Shown here piece by piece: positions 24,550-36,598 of a DNA stretch of 64,000 nt. The first letter of the stretch is position 1, and every line of letters begins with the position of its first letter. Position numbers and translations under genes: made by a program. The notes under the pieces were generated by a model. The model made no database searches. It had not been told where the DNA came from and worked only from the letters and a program-made list of their open reading frames with translations. Source of the DNA: Coprinus comatus (lineage: Eukaryota; Basidiomycota; Agaricomycetes; Agaricales; Agaricaceae); the NCBI GenBank assembly GCA_034638255.1, contig JAWPGT010000002.1, positions 2,162,501 to 2,226,500 on the forward strand, written 5' to 3'.

Positions 24550-27182
24550 ATGGGATCTGAGGAAAAAGAGAATCATCGAGAAGATAGTACCAAAGGAACG
24601 ATATCACTTGAAGAACACCAGCTGATCGATGGAGAAACTACACATGCTAATTCAGCTGGAAGTGGGAAGGCTAGTGCTCTAAAGGATAGTTTGCCTCCTG
24701 TCGGCTCAGAAGCTAGACTTTTGGTAGAACGAAAGCTGGTGAAGAAGTTGGATATGCGTGTTTTACCAACCATCTTTGTGATATACATCATGAATTACAT
24801 TGACGTAAGTCTCAATAGAGGTTTTAACAAGACTGACTGCTGATCCGATGGTATATTTGTAGCGAAATGGTATCACTACTGCCAGACTCAAAGGCATGCA
24901 AGAGGACTTAGGAATCAATGGTATCGATATTCAACGAATCTATACGTGAAACCTTAAACTAACGAATGATCTCGTAGATGTTCAATATGCTACAGTAATA
25001 GCAATCCTATTCGTGACATACTGCCCAGCCCAAGTGCCATCAAATATGGTATGTGTGTTTCAATGACAACCCAGACTTATACGTCGATAACATAGATTTT
25101 CACAGCTCCTAAATATTGTGAGAAGGTATATTTTCTCAAGGTATTAGAGCAAATAAGAATCACCCTGACGGGAATGATTAGACCATCCTGGTACATTGGG
25201 TTATGTGTTGTTGCATGGGGCCTTACGAGTCTCCTTACCGGAGTGAGCTGCCAGTACTTCCACGTTCAATTCAATGAGTTCACTCTCTCTCAGATTACCA
25301 AAAATTTCGCTGGAATACTTGCTTGTCGAGTGTTCATTGGTTTACCAGAAGCGGCATTTTATCCCGGTGCGATGTATTTACTTTCACGATGGTATACAAA
25401 AAAGGTATAGTACATCTCGTTGCCATTCCCGGGCGTTATATTTTAACAACCTTTCTTTACAGGAGCTTGCCTTCCGTTCAGCAGTTCTATATGCTGGATT
25501 ACTCATTTCCAATGCGTTTGGTGCTGTAAGTTGAGATGCACCGGTATATTTATTTATTAATCATTGACAACCCCATCAGTTAATTGCAGCAGGTATATTG
25601 GGAAACATGGAAGGCTTACGCGGAATCAGGGCCTGGAGATGGTTAGATACCATTTTAATTTTACTCTGCTAATAGTCATTCCACTGATTCGTTTTTACTT
25701 TAGGTTATTCTTTATTGAGGTTGGTAGAAGCTTAACGTGATGTATATGGGAACTATTAATCCAACAATAACGATAGGGTGCTATTACTATATTTATTGGC
25801 CTCAATAGCATGTGGGTGATTTGAATCTAGTATTTCTTCCCAACACTCATTATTTACAGATGGTTACTCCCTGATTATGTGAGTTTGGAGGCCGACACAT
25901 TAGGCTTTCAGACCAGCTAATAATATTTAGCCAAATAACACGAGGTGGCTGACAAAGGATGAGAGAAGATTGGCTCAAGCACGACTCTCCGATGATGCAG
26001 GAGAAGCCGACAAAGATAATGTAGAAGATTCGTGAGTCCATTATTAGCTGGTTCTCAACATGTTGAGTGACAGTATGTAGAGCATGGCATGGTTTGAAAT
26101 TAGCGATCAAGGACCCTTTAGTGCCTTTATTCGCAATTATGACCACCGCCCAACTCTTGGGATTGAGCTTTGTACAATTCTTTCCAACGTAATTGCCATC
26201 TCCTCCGATCTGTTTGAACCTTGATTTTAAAAACACTAAAATAGCTTGGCACAAACCCTTGGCTATAATACGACAGTGACCCTCCTCTTGGCTGCGTAAG
26301 ACACTCATACTTCTCATGATATAAGTTTGACATTTCTAATGTTCACACAGGCCTCCTTGGATATTTGCCTCAATTGTTTGTTGTCTTAACGCATGGCACG
26401 CAGGTATGAGCCTATCAACTTGCGGTACAGGCCAAACTAGATTAACAAGTACCAGATCGAACAGGAGAACGCTACTTCCACATTGCAGGATGGTGGTGGG
26501 GAGTTATTGTAGGTTTCATCATTGCCCTGTCAACAATGTCAATTGCAGGGCGTTATGTATCGTTATTTTTGATGGCGTCCGGATATGCTGGTGCGTTTCC
26601 TCCGGAACCAAACATTCTCTGATTAATATGACACCCTAGGCTTCGCAATGACTCTGGTCTGGGTGTCTAACGCGGTTCCCAGACCTCCTGCGTGAGTGGA
26701 ATTGAATTGAATCAAGTTACATCACCTGACAAGAGTTAACAAACCGATGTTTAGAAAGCGTGCAGCAGCCATGGGCATTGTGAATGGCTGTGGAAATCTC
26801 GGTAACGTGTATGTTCTTGATTCTATCAATCAGTTCGATTTTCATCTGATTTTCGGTTTAGCATGGGATCATATACTTGGAAAGCTGCATGGGGTCCTCA
26901 ATACCATCAGTCAATGGTCATATCACTTGTGGCATTGGTCATTTCTTCTTTGCTATCCCTTGGTGAGCCTGCATGTCATAGAAAGATGTATGTCACCTTG
27001 GAGCTGATATTCTACTAGTCATCCGACAAATATTAGTGCGAAAGAACAAGATTCTCGATGAGGATGATAATGCAGCACTCAAAGGCGCAAATCGAACCCG
27101 TGTGGAAGAAGCTGCTCGACTTGAAGGAATCACATTTGAGGAAGCTATGGAAAGACGAAAGGGCTTCCGATACTTATATTGA
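24550..27182 (+). CDS. MFS transporter, anion:cation symporter (Dal5/Tna1-like) family
   Basis: About 20 exons give a continuous protein of roughly 490-500 residues without any frame break. A charged N-terminus (MGSEEKENHREDSTKGTISL) is followed by KLDMRVLPTIFVIYIMNYID, RNGITTARLKGMQEDLGIN, YCPAQVPSNM, FIGLPEAAFYPGAMYLLSRW, KKELAFRSAVLYAGLLISNA, WLFFIEGAITIFIGL, WLLPDYPNNTRWLTKDERRL and a second half with SFVQFFPTLAQTLGYNTTV, PPWIFASIVCCLNAWHAD, NAVPRPPAKRAAAMGIVN and MGSYTWKAAWGPQYHQSM. The tail FEEAMERRKGFRYLY is a frequent ending of fungal ACS-family transporters. Twelve membrane spans are expected, at the plasma membrane. Substrates of the family include allantoate, nicotinate, pantothenate and other organic anions; the specific substrate cannot be read from the sequence. 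Confidence 0.92.
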
Positions 27183-27215
27183 CCGTGCATTTGCGGACTT
27201 CCAGGTCTTTAGCTT

Positions 27216-27688
27216 GAACGGGAATTTTCCTTACGGGTATAACGGGCGGACCACATTGGCCGGTCTGTCATTTTTACCGTACTGCAGTATTAGTATCATC
27301 ATTTATTCATAAATACCACCAATCCTTATGCTTTACGATCTCCTGCATCAGCCCTGTTGGAAGCACGGAGACGGCGATTGTCAAAGTCAACCAGAAGTCT
27401 GCCAGAAGTCAACGTTTCAACTCTAATCGTGTAGCACAATACTACCTCGGTCAGTGGATCCTGGACCTTTGTTTAATGGCGGTATCAATAGTTTCTATCT
27501 TATCATATAGTATTGAAGCTGAAGCCTTGAAGCGGGAGCCGGGAGTCCCTTACACATCACAGCTCCGTATCTCGGATCTCGCACATATCGCTAGTACAGT
27601 CCACTCCCACGATAAACCTAAGGACACTTTGAACTCCGGGGGCCTTGGAGATCGGAACATTGCTACTCAATTGGAGATTGATATTTAA
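27216..27688 (+). CDS. Open frame of unknown nature downstream of the MFS gene
   Basis: A reading frame stays open for about 157 codons and ends at TAA 27686-27688. The 3' half has protein-like composition (a hydrophobic stretch with VSIVSILSYSIEAE, then a polar tail ending in GDRNIATQLEIDI). The first ATG inside it is at 27476; upstream the frame has no obvious start or splice acceptor. I recognise no family. It could be the last exon of an unannotated gene, the transporter 3' UTR open by chance, or a decayed coding piece. The rest of 27183-28118 shows no other gene. Confidence 0.22.
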
Positions 27689-28118
27689 ATCACGATTGAC
27701 ATATCCAAGGTTACTTCATGTTAGATTTCTCACTAACTCGCCACAAACCCTTTTGAAGAACCAAGAACAACAGCTTCGCAATAAAATCGTTGGTCATCCC
27801 GTTGAAGTGAATTAAGATTACATATTAAGAATTTCCATTGGAGTTTTGGATCTTAATACATTCAAGGTAAGTGTATGTACTCCGCGAATGATGGACTAGT
27901 TCATTGTCCATCTGAGACCCTTTTATATTGAACAGAAAAAAAAAAAAGAACTGATCGAAAAGTTGAAGTGTGTCAATGTAAACAATGGATATGGGTTGCT
28001 TGGATTTATATATTATTATCACTTCATAATTTGATAAATGATACGCGGACTCACAAGAAAAAACGAATAACACCCAAACCCTTCAAGCAATCCATTGGGG
28101 AAAAAAACGAAATCCAAT

Positions 28119-28736
28119 TTATTTAATCTTGAAGTACATCCCCATCCATATATTTTCATCCGTCCTCTCATCATGATGTTTTAGCAGTTGAAAGCCCATG
28201 GTCAAGTAAAGCCCGATAGCGGGCTGATTGTTTCGTGCTACTTGTAATAGCACATGTATCGGCATGGTCGAATTCGAATCCTGAACGTCCTTTCTGATCC
28301 ATTCCAACCCTTCTCCAATCATCTGCTTTGCTAGTCCCTTCCCTCTATGTGTGGAATGTACCCAGAGTCCAACAAACAAATAATAAATGTGGCTCCCACG
28401 AGACGATGATGATGGTGATATAGGGGGTACGAAACTAAAAGCTTTCAGCACCTTGTGCCCTAGGACAGTAACTGTTCCAACCCATTTATTCTGCCATGAC
28501 AGCCTTTCTGATGATTGGGACTGTGCGGCTGCAACTATGGTGACCTTGTCTTGAGATTGAAGCCGAGCTTTCCATTGCTCATAGCTTAAAGTGCTCTCCC
28601 TTTCATAAGTGGATGAAAAGGCTTGAGGATCGAACTTTACGGCAGACAGTCGTAGTTCTTTATATTGAACGATGTGGTGGTGTCCAGGAATAGGTGGAAT
28701 GGAGCATACTGTGTAGGTGTAGCTAGGACCATCCAT
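28119..28736 (-). CDS. GNAT-family N-acetyltransferase
   Basis: Single-exon minus-strand frame; the first ATG (28736-28734) gives about 205 residues starting MDGPSYTYTVCSIP. The frame is open further upstream without an ATG, so an upstream exon is possible. The early block YKELRLSAVKFDPQAFSSTY is common at the start of GNAT proteins. The acetyl-CoA motif A is clear: LFVGLWVHSTHRGKGLAKQM, with the R/Q-x-x-G-x-G/A pattern as RGKGLA, followed by a helix GEGLEWIRK. Motif B is represented by QVARNNQPAIGLYLTMGFQ (N-xx-A-xx-LY-xx-xGF). It transfers acetyl from acetyl-CoA to an amine; the acceptor is not predictable. It is transcribed divergently from the GST-like gene. Confidence 0.85.
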   Translation of the reverse strand: MDGPSYTYTVCSIPPIPGHHHIVQYKELRLSAVKFDPQAFSSTYERESTLSYEQWKARLQSQDKVTIVAAAQSQSSERLSWQNKWVGTVTVLGHKVLKAFSFVPPISPSSSSRGSHIYYLFVGLWVHSTHRGKGLAKQMIGEGLEWIRKDVQDSNSTMPIHVLLQVARNNQPAIGLYLTMGFQLLKHHDERTDENIWMGMYFKIK

Positions 28737-29092
28737 CACAGGTGTGAAAGTGGGAGGGGCCGTTAAGGTCTTCTGTTTCTTCAACTATCAACATATTGTA
28801 GTTTGCGCTTGCTCGTAGAGACAATAAGCAGATCTGAAAGGAGTAACGTGGGGTAGGTGTCATCTCAGCGCTTAAAATACCAGGGTGCATATCGTTTTTA
28901 CTATTGTAATGAGACTGATGACAAAAAAGTCAAGTGATATTGATAGAAAGATACTTATCGATTATCGATGATACTGCCCAAGTTGGTCACTAACCAAATG
29001 TAACGTGAATGACAATGTCACATAATAATATACAATACTGGGGCTCTTTATAACTCCCTCACACTTCTACTTTATCATTCTTCAACGCCAAC
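28737..29092. promoter_or_regulatory. Divergent promoter, GNAT / GST-like gene
   Basis: A 356-bp interval between two start codons pointing away from each other. TTTATAA at 29047-29053 lies about 40 nt before the GST ATG and could be a TATA element. No second clear element is seen for the GNAT side. Confidence 0.4.
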
Positions 29093-29886
29093 ATGGCTCT
29101 GGCTCCTTCAATCGTACTCTACGACATACCTTGTAAAACCCCTAACAAATCTTGGTCCCCCAATACTATCAAAACTCGGTAAAGATCAATGACATTCTTT
29201 TAAAGTTCAACTTATGAATACGTCATCCCAGTTACACCCTTGTTTATAAGGGCATTCCATTCGAAACCGAATGGGTTGAATATCCAGATATTGCAGCAAA
29301 GATGAAATTAATAGGAGCCCCTCCAACATCAATTAACGCTGACGGCACACCCCGCTACACATGTCCTGCCATACTTGACAAATCTACAGGGGCCGTAATA
29401 TCGGATTCCATTCTAATAGCCGAATACCTCGATAAAACATATCCAGAAACACCCACAGTTTTCCCAAACTCTACCAAAGGCCTTCAATTTGCTTTTTGCG
29501 ATGCATATTATACACACTTCGTACCTAGACATCCTTTAATCGTTCCTAAAGTCGTGAATATTCTTAACCCTAAAAGCGTTGATTATTTTCGACCTACTAG
29601 GGAAGCAGCGTTTGGTAAACCGTTGGAAAAGATTATTGGGTCTGAAGAAGAGAAAAAGGTTATTATGAAGCAATTTCGTCAGTCGTATGACGTCATTGAT
29701 CGTTGGTATTCCAAGACGGAAGGACAATTTTTGTTGGGAGATGTGATTTCGTTTGTTGATATACTTGTTGCGGCACACGTTTCATTCGTAGAGGCAGCCT
29801 GGGGAGAAGGTAGTGATGATTGGAAAGATTTTGTAACATGGGGAGCGAAGTGGATACAATTGAGAGATGTATTCATAAAATCGTGA
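29093..29886 (+). CDS. Glutathione S-transferase-like protein (Ure2p/GST fold)
   Basis: Two exons, 29093-29178 and 29232-29886, with a 53-nt intron; total 741 nt, 246 aa, in frame. The thioredoxin-like N-terminal domain reads IVLYDIPCK, SWSPNTIKTR, LVYKGIPFETEWVEYPDI and then YTCPAILDKSTGAVISDS with the conserved Ser for glutathione contact, followed by ILIAEYLDKTYP. The C-terminal helical domain holds GQFLLGDVISFVDILVAA, the N-capping box region of GSTs. The arrangement fits the basidiomycete GSTFuA/Ure2p-like class, cytosolic enzymes that bind or conjugate small aromatic and wood-derived compounds. Whether it uses a catalytic Ser or Cys cannot be stated firmly; CK in DIPCK is a candidate. 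It ends 64 bp from the converging DUF6533 gene. Confidence 0.88.
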
Positions 29887-29950
29887 TTAAAAAAATTCAA
29901 TGATTTCTCGTCTGGATTATCTGAAAAATAAGTTATATAATCCAGGCCAA

Positions 29951-31908
29951 TTATCTCGTAGATTCTTCAATAACGCCATCTCCCTCATAATCGTCATCAT
30001 GAGGAGAAACCCGTCGTTTCCCAGTTGGCCCTTTCTCGAAACAAATTGCTGTGAGTTGTTCACCGACCGTACTTTCAGTAAGTTTGCAATCCGCTTTGCG
30101 TAGATTCAAAATCAATCGGGTTCCCTATTCGCACATTAGTACATAATGCATTCAACGCGATTGGAAAGGAGATCATACACAAAAATAGTAGATGATTGAA
30201 AGCCAGCTGTGTTTTTTTTTAGTTTTTCGTTAGTTGGAAACTATAGAAGTTGATATACTACTTACATTCCCCATTGTACAGGTATAAACTCACGAGGAAT
30301 CGCATAACAGGATAAGGAACCAAATATCGCGACAACTGGGAATCACATTAGTTGATTAAAACCAAGTCCAGGTTGCAAGCAATTGGTACAAACTGAAAAT
30401 ACTATTTAAAAATGTTGAGTAGAATATTAGATGGAAGCAAAAAAGTAATCGTACGGAATTGTATACAATGCGCCATCACGATAATATACATAAAGTACAG
30501 GTGTCAAGTTTTTCATTTGGCGAAGGCCTTGTTTTAGTGGTGTAGGATTTTCACTGAAACGATCGACGTTCCGAAGGGATTTGAAAAGCTGTATAAGAAC
30601 AAACATCACTTGCAGAGCTAATGTGAATGGTATGGGTTTGAGTCTTCTATTAGAACGAAGGAGAGATTAAGTACCAGTGTTGCAAAGATTAAGAAGCCTG
30701 GAGAACGTCGTCATACTAAGTTGGGTTGCTTTGTAAAAAAAGAGTTGAAGAATCTTACCAATTGATGATTGAGAGTCGATTGTACATTAAGATAAGTTTT
30801 CTAGGAAAGTCAAGGATACATCCGAATGAAGGTGACCTATCGTCGAAATACTGGAAATTGAGAACTTGATGAAAAATGAGATTGAAGAGACCACCCTTTC
30901 ATGTTGATTAGTGACTTTATCTTCGGTATCAAGTTAAAATTGGACATACAAAAATTTCCACTATCCGAATTGATAATTAATTAGTTTCTTTGGCATTTAA
31001 AGTGGAGAAGAGTGAATGTCACGCACGACCGCTTGCGATTAGGAGGAAATATATAACTACATCATAAAATGAGAATTGTATACTAAGAAGATTATTGCAT
31101 ATAACATACCTGGCCTATTCTCCGGATACAGCGCTCGCAATCGTAGGAACATTAAGACTTTAATTATCACCGTAGATCCCCAATTGGAGGTCCTAATCAA
31201 TTCATCAACTTATTGTTCTCCAGCTTATGGAGAAAGTATTGCAATACATACGTTTCGGAGAGTAGAAATGTAAATTTACAGCTGAAATTGATAACATGAA
31301 GCAGCGACTTGGTGTGTTGATTATTATAAGACTTACATCTGCAAAGGAGTAATGAGGATGGGGCTATATTACCGAGAAGAATCTTACCGTTGCAGGAATA
31401 AATCGATGTGAGTCCACTATTAGATTAGGTATGTGAGTTGAATGGTTGTAGAATATGAGAAAAAACTAACAATAGAGGAATATACTGGGTAAAAGTGAGA
31501 ATAAGACGTGTTGAAGGGAACTGTTGAACCATACCTTGTTTGTATAATTGCAAATACTTGAAGGCACACAAAGACGATTCGAAATGTTGACCAAGATCCA
31601 CTAGCGAATACTACTTATCACCTGGTAACGTTGACAAAGCCTGTGATTCTCTTACTTATGAATGTATTTAAGCTGTATCGTGGATGAGAATTCCAGTCAA
31701 GCGCAATAATGATTTCATCGTACCTGTGCTGGAAGTAATATAAGAGAATCATAGATAACAAATGCTAGAGCTGCAGCTAGTAAAACAAAGTATGCATGAA
31801 TACCGGAGACCATCATTTTAATAGTACAGTCAAAGTACAAAAACACCTACCATCTTGATAAGACGCAATTTTCATCCATTGAGAGATAATGATTTCCGCT
31901 CTATCCAT
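29951..31908 (-). CDS. DUF6533-type multi-pass membrane protein, copy A
   Basis: Minus-strand gene of about nine exons, only partly resolved. The start exon (ATG 31908-31906) gives MDRAEIIISQWMKIASYQD and splices to AAALAFVIYDSLILLPAQ, the N-terminal DUF6533 pattern (helix, YD, helix). Later exons give IIKVLMFLRLRALY (TM helix plus RLRALY), a GC-containing segment, GFLIFATLVLNLS, VLIQLFKSLRNV, NLTPVLYVYYRDGALYTIP (the RDGxLY motif) and RLILNLRKADCKLTE. The polar tail (GPTGKRRVSPHDDDYEGDG) ends at TAA 29953-29951. These basidiomycete proteins are predicted seven-helix membrane proteins with a cytosolic tail; no molecular function is established. The middle exon boundaries are uncertain, but no internal stop was seen in recognised exons. 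Three more copies are in this window. Confidence 0.7.
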
Positions 31909-32408
31909 CGTTGCAAGGTTCTATGAGATGAGAGGAGGAGGAGCTTGAAGATGCTTTTGCCATCGCCCCCGACTGGGCGCTATATATTGGATCTAGAAAC
32001 CTGTTAGGCATCTTCTGTTCGATGTTTCATTCTCTAGTCAATTCAATTGCCGACCCTTACTTGTCAAGGCGGATCCTCCCGAGTGGCGACTACTTTCGCG
32101 ATAACATCTGATGACTCTCTCTCTTCGATCGTTTAACTACGTGTATGAGGAACAAGAAGCTGGAGAGGCCCATGCATGCAATAGCCTTAGGCATCGGGAC
32201 TCTGAATGGACAGTCTATTGGCAGTGGGAATTGATCCGCTTCGGCAGACGGATCATGGACTACGGTGTGACCGAACGAGCACGAGCCTGACGCGTGTTGG
32301 TGTCTCTGCACAACTTGGATCATGCTTCCAACCACGTCGTGACAGCGAAGAGTCCCAGTCGACACACCCCTTCTACGCAGTTCTGGCTTCACAATACCAA
32401 TTACAAAC
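31909..32408. promoter_or_regulatory. Divergent promoter, DUF6533 copy A / small membrane protein
   Basis: A 500-bp interval between opposing start codons. A TATATATT element at about 31981-31988 is 73 nt upstream of the copy A ATG and is the best core-promoter candidate. The segment at 31990-32400 is relatively GC-rich and has no coding character. Confidence 0.35.
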
Positions 32409-33186
32409 ATGTTCATACCAGCCAGCTACGTAGGAACGACTATAACGACGTGGAATTGGTATCAACGACTCTTTGCGTATGTTCATGAGGTCTTTCAAGT
32501 TTTGAGTATGTATCTGTTTTTATTTACCTATTGAGAATGCTGAATGTAGTAGAGGAATTCTTTGGAACAGCGCTTATGAGACTCGCTGAGTCTCTCGTTT
32601 CAGTGTGTTAGTGCCAATCCTTTATTCCATGATTCTTGTTAATTAATGAATTGAATTAGTTTTCTGGCTAAATGAAGTATTATCGCCACCTTCTGAGTGG
32701 GTTGTTACTGCTTTCCATTCCACTGTGTCCTTTGGTTCGTCTCAACAATTGTACACTCTAACTCTGTCACTGAACAAGTTTTCCAGTTCACGATCACATC
32801 TTTTTCGCTCACGCCTTCGCTTGGGTACTATTCTTCGGACCAATAATCATCCTAATTCCCATCCTCCTCCTACATGAATTATTTATTACTGTGGCTTATA
32901 ATATGACATACTTCCTTCATGGAATGCGTCGCTGTACGTGGCAAATAGTCTCACGTAACCTTGGTCCACAACTCACTATTTTTCGCCTCCAGGTTCCCTC
33001 CTAGATGATTACGAAAATTTACGTCTTTCACTTGAAGACTCCCGAGAATCGTTGTTTTCCTTTGTCGATCGTTTATCTTCGACTTTCAACCATTGGACGT
33101 CGGAGCATTTCCCTTTAATGATACTTCGCGTGATGAGTGGAATTCTGGGAATTGTTCTGCTTTATGCTATTTGGTCGGGGTGGTAG
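32409..33186 (+). CDS. Small multi-pass membrane protein of unknown function
   Basis: Four exons, 32409-32505, 32660-32734, 32787-32933 and 32993-33186, total 513 nt (170 aa) in frame. The start gives MFIPASYVGTTITTWNWYQR, then VHEVFQVLIFWLNEVLSPPS. A strongly hydrophobic segment AFAWVLFFGPIIILIPILLL spans the membrane, followed by HELFITVAYNMTYFLHGMRR. A charged stretch DDYENLRLSLEDSRESLFSF that could form a helix leads to a last hydrophobic span LRVMSGILGIVLLYAIW at the extreme C-terminus. I recognise no family. The in-frame exon sum and membrane architecture argue for a real gene. The first intron (154 nt) is long for this genome and may hide an extra tiny exon. It sits between DUF6533 copy A and the lectin tandem. 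Confidence 0.6.
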
Positions 33187-34550
33187 GGCTCTATAGATGA
33201 GTTATCTTCAATCTCCTCTTACAGTGCAATAAGTCATTAGCACGGTGTATCATAGATTATTATAGCAGCCAAAATTCTTACCCCCCAATCACAATCATAT
33301 TCGTATTTTCATGTTGGTACCGAGCTTCAAGTAGATCCGACAAATTGTTTTTGAAAAAAATCATGAAAGAGAGGGAATACGCAGCCACATGTTGAAACGT
33401 TGAAGTCAGGAAAAGTTGACATTCATTTAATTTCATTGTTAGAAGGCGGGAAAAGCTTTTAGGCACATCTACTAAAGAGCTGTCTGATGATTTGGTTGCA
33501 CACTATCTAGTGAAGTGTTGGTGTACTTACCATGCCCCCACAAACCTGTATGCTTCATACCTTTATTCAGTTTCGCCTCTCAGTCCAAATAGGGTACCTC
33601 CCAGAGACGTTTGTCTTTTTTCGTTTGGTTTACAAGGATGTCAGTATTTGTAAGTGTTCTTGTTCAATGGTATCGAGTCTCATGCATCTCATGTGCTACG
33701 TTATTTGGTCAATCAATGCACACGCTTTCACATATAATGTTACGTTATATGTACTTAAAAAATTAAATAACCATTTTTTTATTCCCAACGTGGAAGTACT
33801 TAAGTCTGCGTCGCGCAGTTGAGTTATGGTCATGTGAGCGAAGAAAACTTGAAAGCTCTTGGTCTATGATCGATGTCGGTTACGAGGCTGGCTTTTACAC
33901 ATATTTTGTAAGACCATTCAATTCTATCATTCCTATTCACTGCTGCTCATCTAAGAGACTTATTGCAACCGGTAACCCAACATGTGAAGAACTATACCTC
34001 ATTTTTGCATTTAAATTTCTTTTTCCTGGTAAGCCATTTGCATTTGTTATCGCCTAAAATGAGAATCCAACGTCCTAGTCCATGATTTAGATGTTAAATA
34101 CAATTCGGACATAACTTCTCTCATCAATGTTCTACTTCTACCTCTTCCGAACTGAAAGGTTTTGAACACACAGGTGCAGTGAGATGAGGCATTAATGAGG
34201 CATTCTAGTATCTTTTATATTTTAAACTTCCTTCAAAAATTTATTATTTCATACTCACACTATGCCTTTATCTCTCTCACAGATGCTTTTCCAATGACTA
34301 CGATGACAACGCAACGACCAGGCTAGCAATAATCAAACAGAAATACTAATTCAGAATTTATTTTTGTAAGTATACAGACGGCATAATAGATTCTTACTCG
34401 TTGCACGCCTCAGGAGCCATCCCAGAACCAGATCATACTTGTTCTTCTGTTAATCTTATCACTTAGCCAAGTAGTGCCGGGTAAACGCTTAGGGCCATCG
34501 TTCATCGGTGTGTAAACGAATCATATTCATTACCTGACTCCCTTACCGTT
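33187..34550. other. Intergenic region before the lectin tandem
   Basis: About 1.4 kb of AT-rich DNA with no supported exon. The duplicated lectin unit starts at its right edge, where a sequence beginning TTTGAAGCTCGACAGAAT reappears, slightly changed, near 36113. Confidence 0.4.
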
Positions 34551-35026
34551 TGAAGCTCGACAGAATCAATGGGAGAAAAGGCAAGAAGCCCTTGTATCAA
34601 CCGAAGTGGTCAAATATTGCGTACTTACAACTTGTCTACTGACTGACAACGCAGTGTGATTTAATCCCCTGAAGCAGAACTTAAGGTTTGAGAATATTTG
34701 CATCGAAGGTTTCTCGACGGACGCTTTAAGTTCTATTCTTATAAACAGTCCCAAACGACATTTTGTGTGCATTCTTGGCAGGATCTGACACACTGATATC
34801 CATTATCACGGGTGTGTAACATATGACATTGGATAGACAGCTTGCATGATTACCAAAGGGAATACAAAGAAGCAGTCTGAGAATAATTTGCAGTGAACAC
34901 ATTGCAATTGGAAGCTTCCTTTTAATCCATTGATTTGTGGTTGTAGTTCGCTACCACTATAGGCACTCTCCAAGTTACCTGTAGAGTAGGAACCGATTAA
35001 TACCTTCTATAACCCATGAGAAATGG

Positions 35027-35033
35027 TATAAAA
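35027..35033 (+). promoter_or_regulatory. TATA box of lectin gene 1
   Basis: TATAAAA, 71 nt before the ATG at 35104. It lies inside a promoter block (CTCCAAGTTACCTGTAGAGT ... AACCCATGAGA) that is retained in unit 2, which argues for function. Confidence 0.65.
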
Positions 35034-35103
35034 GCTTGAGGATGAGGATTCATTATGGACAGCAGCTCTATACTTTCCTATCGACGCTCCTACAAATCTA
35101 AAC

Positions 35104-35676
35104 ATGTCTGAATTCCCTGAAGGTTATTTTTTCATCAGAAACGTGGCCAGTGGCCTCGTCTTGGACGTCCGAGCCAACAGTACTGAGGTAAGTTCTTACT
35201 AAAAAATTTTCTTCATTTTGTATTTAATGGTAGTTTGATTTCGGTACACTTTTATAGCCTGACGCTGATGTGATCGTATTCGGGCGAAAGCCATCCGGGT
35301 ACGACAACCAACTCTGGAAATACGACTCTGGGTTTTTGATCAACAAGAATTCTGGCCTCGTTCTTGAAGTAACCGGTTATGGTGGGTTCAATCATGATTA
35401 GTTTATTTGAACATGAAATACTGACCAATTACTTTCATCTTCTTACAGAAGGTGGAGGGGATATCACTCCTTCAACCAAGCTCACTCAAGCAGTAAAGAG
35501 GTCTCCACCTAAAAGTCTCAATCATTATGGGCGTATAACTACCAAACCTCATGCCCTATGACCCAAAGGTTGCCATCACCGCCAAAGGAGGTAACTTCAG
35601 TCCCGGCACGAATGCAGTTGTAGACAGTCTGGAAATGCATAACCCTCGATTCGAGTGGATGTTTGATATCGTGTAA
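35104..35676 (+). pseudogene. Ricin-B-type (beta-trefoil) lectin, copy 1, with two apparent one-base losses
   Basis: Exons 35104-35187, 35258-35381 and 35449-35676. The start is MSEFPEGYFFIRNVASGLVL. Exon 2 encodes DVIVFGRKPSGYDNQLWKYD with a QxW motif (QLW) and FLINKNSGLVLEV, typical of a RICIN beta-trefoil lectin repeat. There is no signal peptide, as usual for cytosolic fungal lectins thought to act in defence against grazers or in self/non-self carbohydrate binding. No enzymatic or toxin A-chain domain is present. Compared with copy 2, exon 3 lacks one base near 35523-35526 and another near 35541-35545, after which the old frame resumes and ends at TAA 35674-35676. Exon sum 436 against 438 expected (145 aa). 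It is either a decayed gene or an assembly error. Confidence 0.8.
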
Positions 35677-36518
35677 TGGAAATGTACCAATATTCTTAGT
35701 AGTAGTGACTCTCAATGAAACTTTTCTGGAGATAATCTTCACTGCGTTTGGTCTATTAGAAACAGTTGGTTCAGCTGGAAACCCTCCAACTCTCGATTGG
35801 ATGTTGTATGCTTTATACTATATCAAACTGCATCTAAGTTGCTCCGGATTCAACTCCCATTGTGTCGTTTCTCTAGTATCATATTGGTATCGTTTATTTC
35901 TCGCAGGTGTCTTGTAATGGTGTGCTATCTCTATCCATAAGTCTCTAATTCTCCATAACTGGACGGACAGCTAAATATTTGCCTCGACTCTGACTCGAAC
36001 CCTTGGACATCTGGTATTTCGGGGCTCTATCTGCCAAGTCTCAATAAATGATAAATAATTCTCGACCCCTGTTGTGTGCTCGCCGCTGAACGTTTGAACG
36101 TTGAATGTTGAAATTTGAAACTCGACGGAATTAATGAGAGAGATGCCAAGACGTCACTCATTATTTTCGAAATGGAAGTGGCTATGTGCGGATATCAGGG
36201 CTTCAAGTTGTGGTGTTTCAAAAGTTCGAGAGTACTTCAATGCATCTCGGGGGGTTTCACGATGGTTCTATTTTCTTATTATTCTCGTCGATTAGTCAAG
36301 GCAGAGGCTCCTTCGAATAGACATTCTTGTACCTTTTGGGTACTTAAGATCTGACACTGATATCGATTATCAAGTATGTGTGACGTGTGGCACTGTGTTG
36401 ACAACTTGAATGATTACTCACAGGATTTTAATTTACTATGGAGCAGTTATGGGCACTTTCCAAGTTACCTGTGAAGTGGGAGCCGATTAGTATAGCTTCC
36501 AGAACCCATGAGAGGTAG

Positions 36519-36525
36519 TATAAAA
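36519..36525 (+). promoter_or_regulatory. TATA box of lectin gene 2
   Basis: TATAAAA, 80 nt before the ATG at 36599, in the same conserved block (TTCCAAGTTACCTGTGAAGT, then AACCCATGAGAGG) as in unit 1. Confidence 0.65.
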
Positions 36526-36598
36526 ACTGGAATATGAGAAATTGTTATGGTAGCCAGCTCTATAGCGACATTCCTAATACCTATCGACACTCTTGAAT

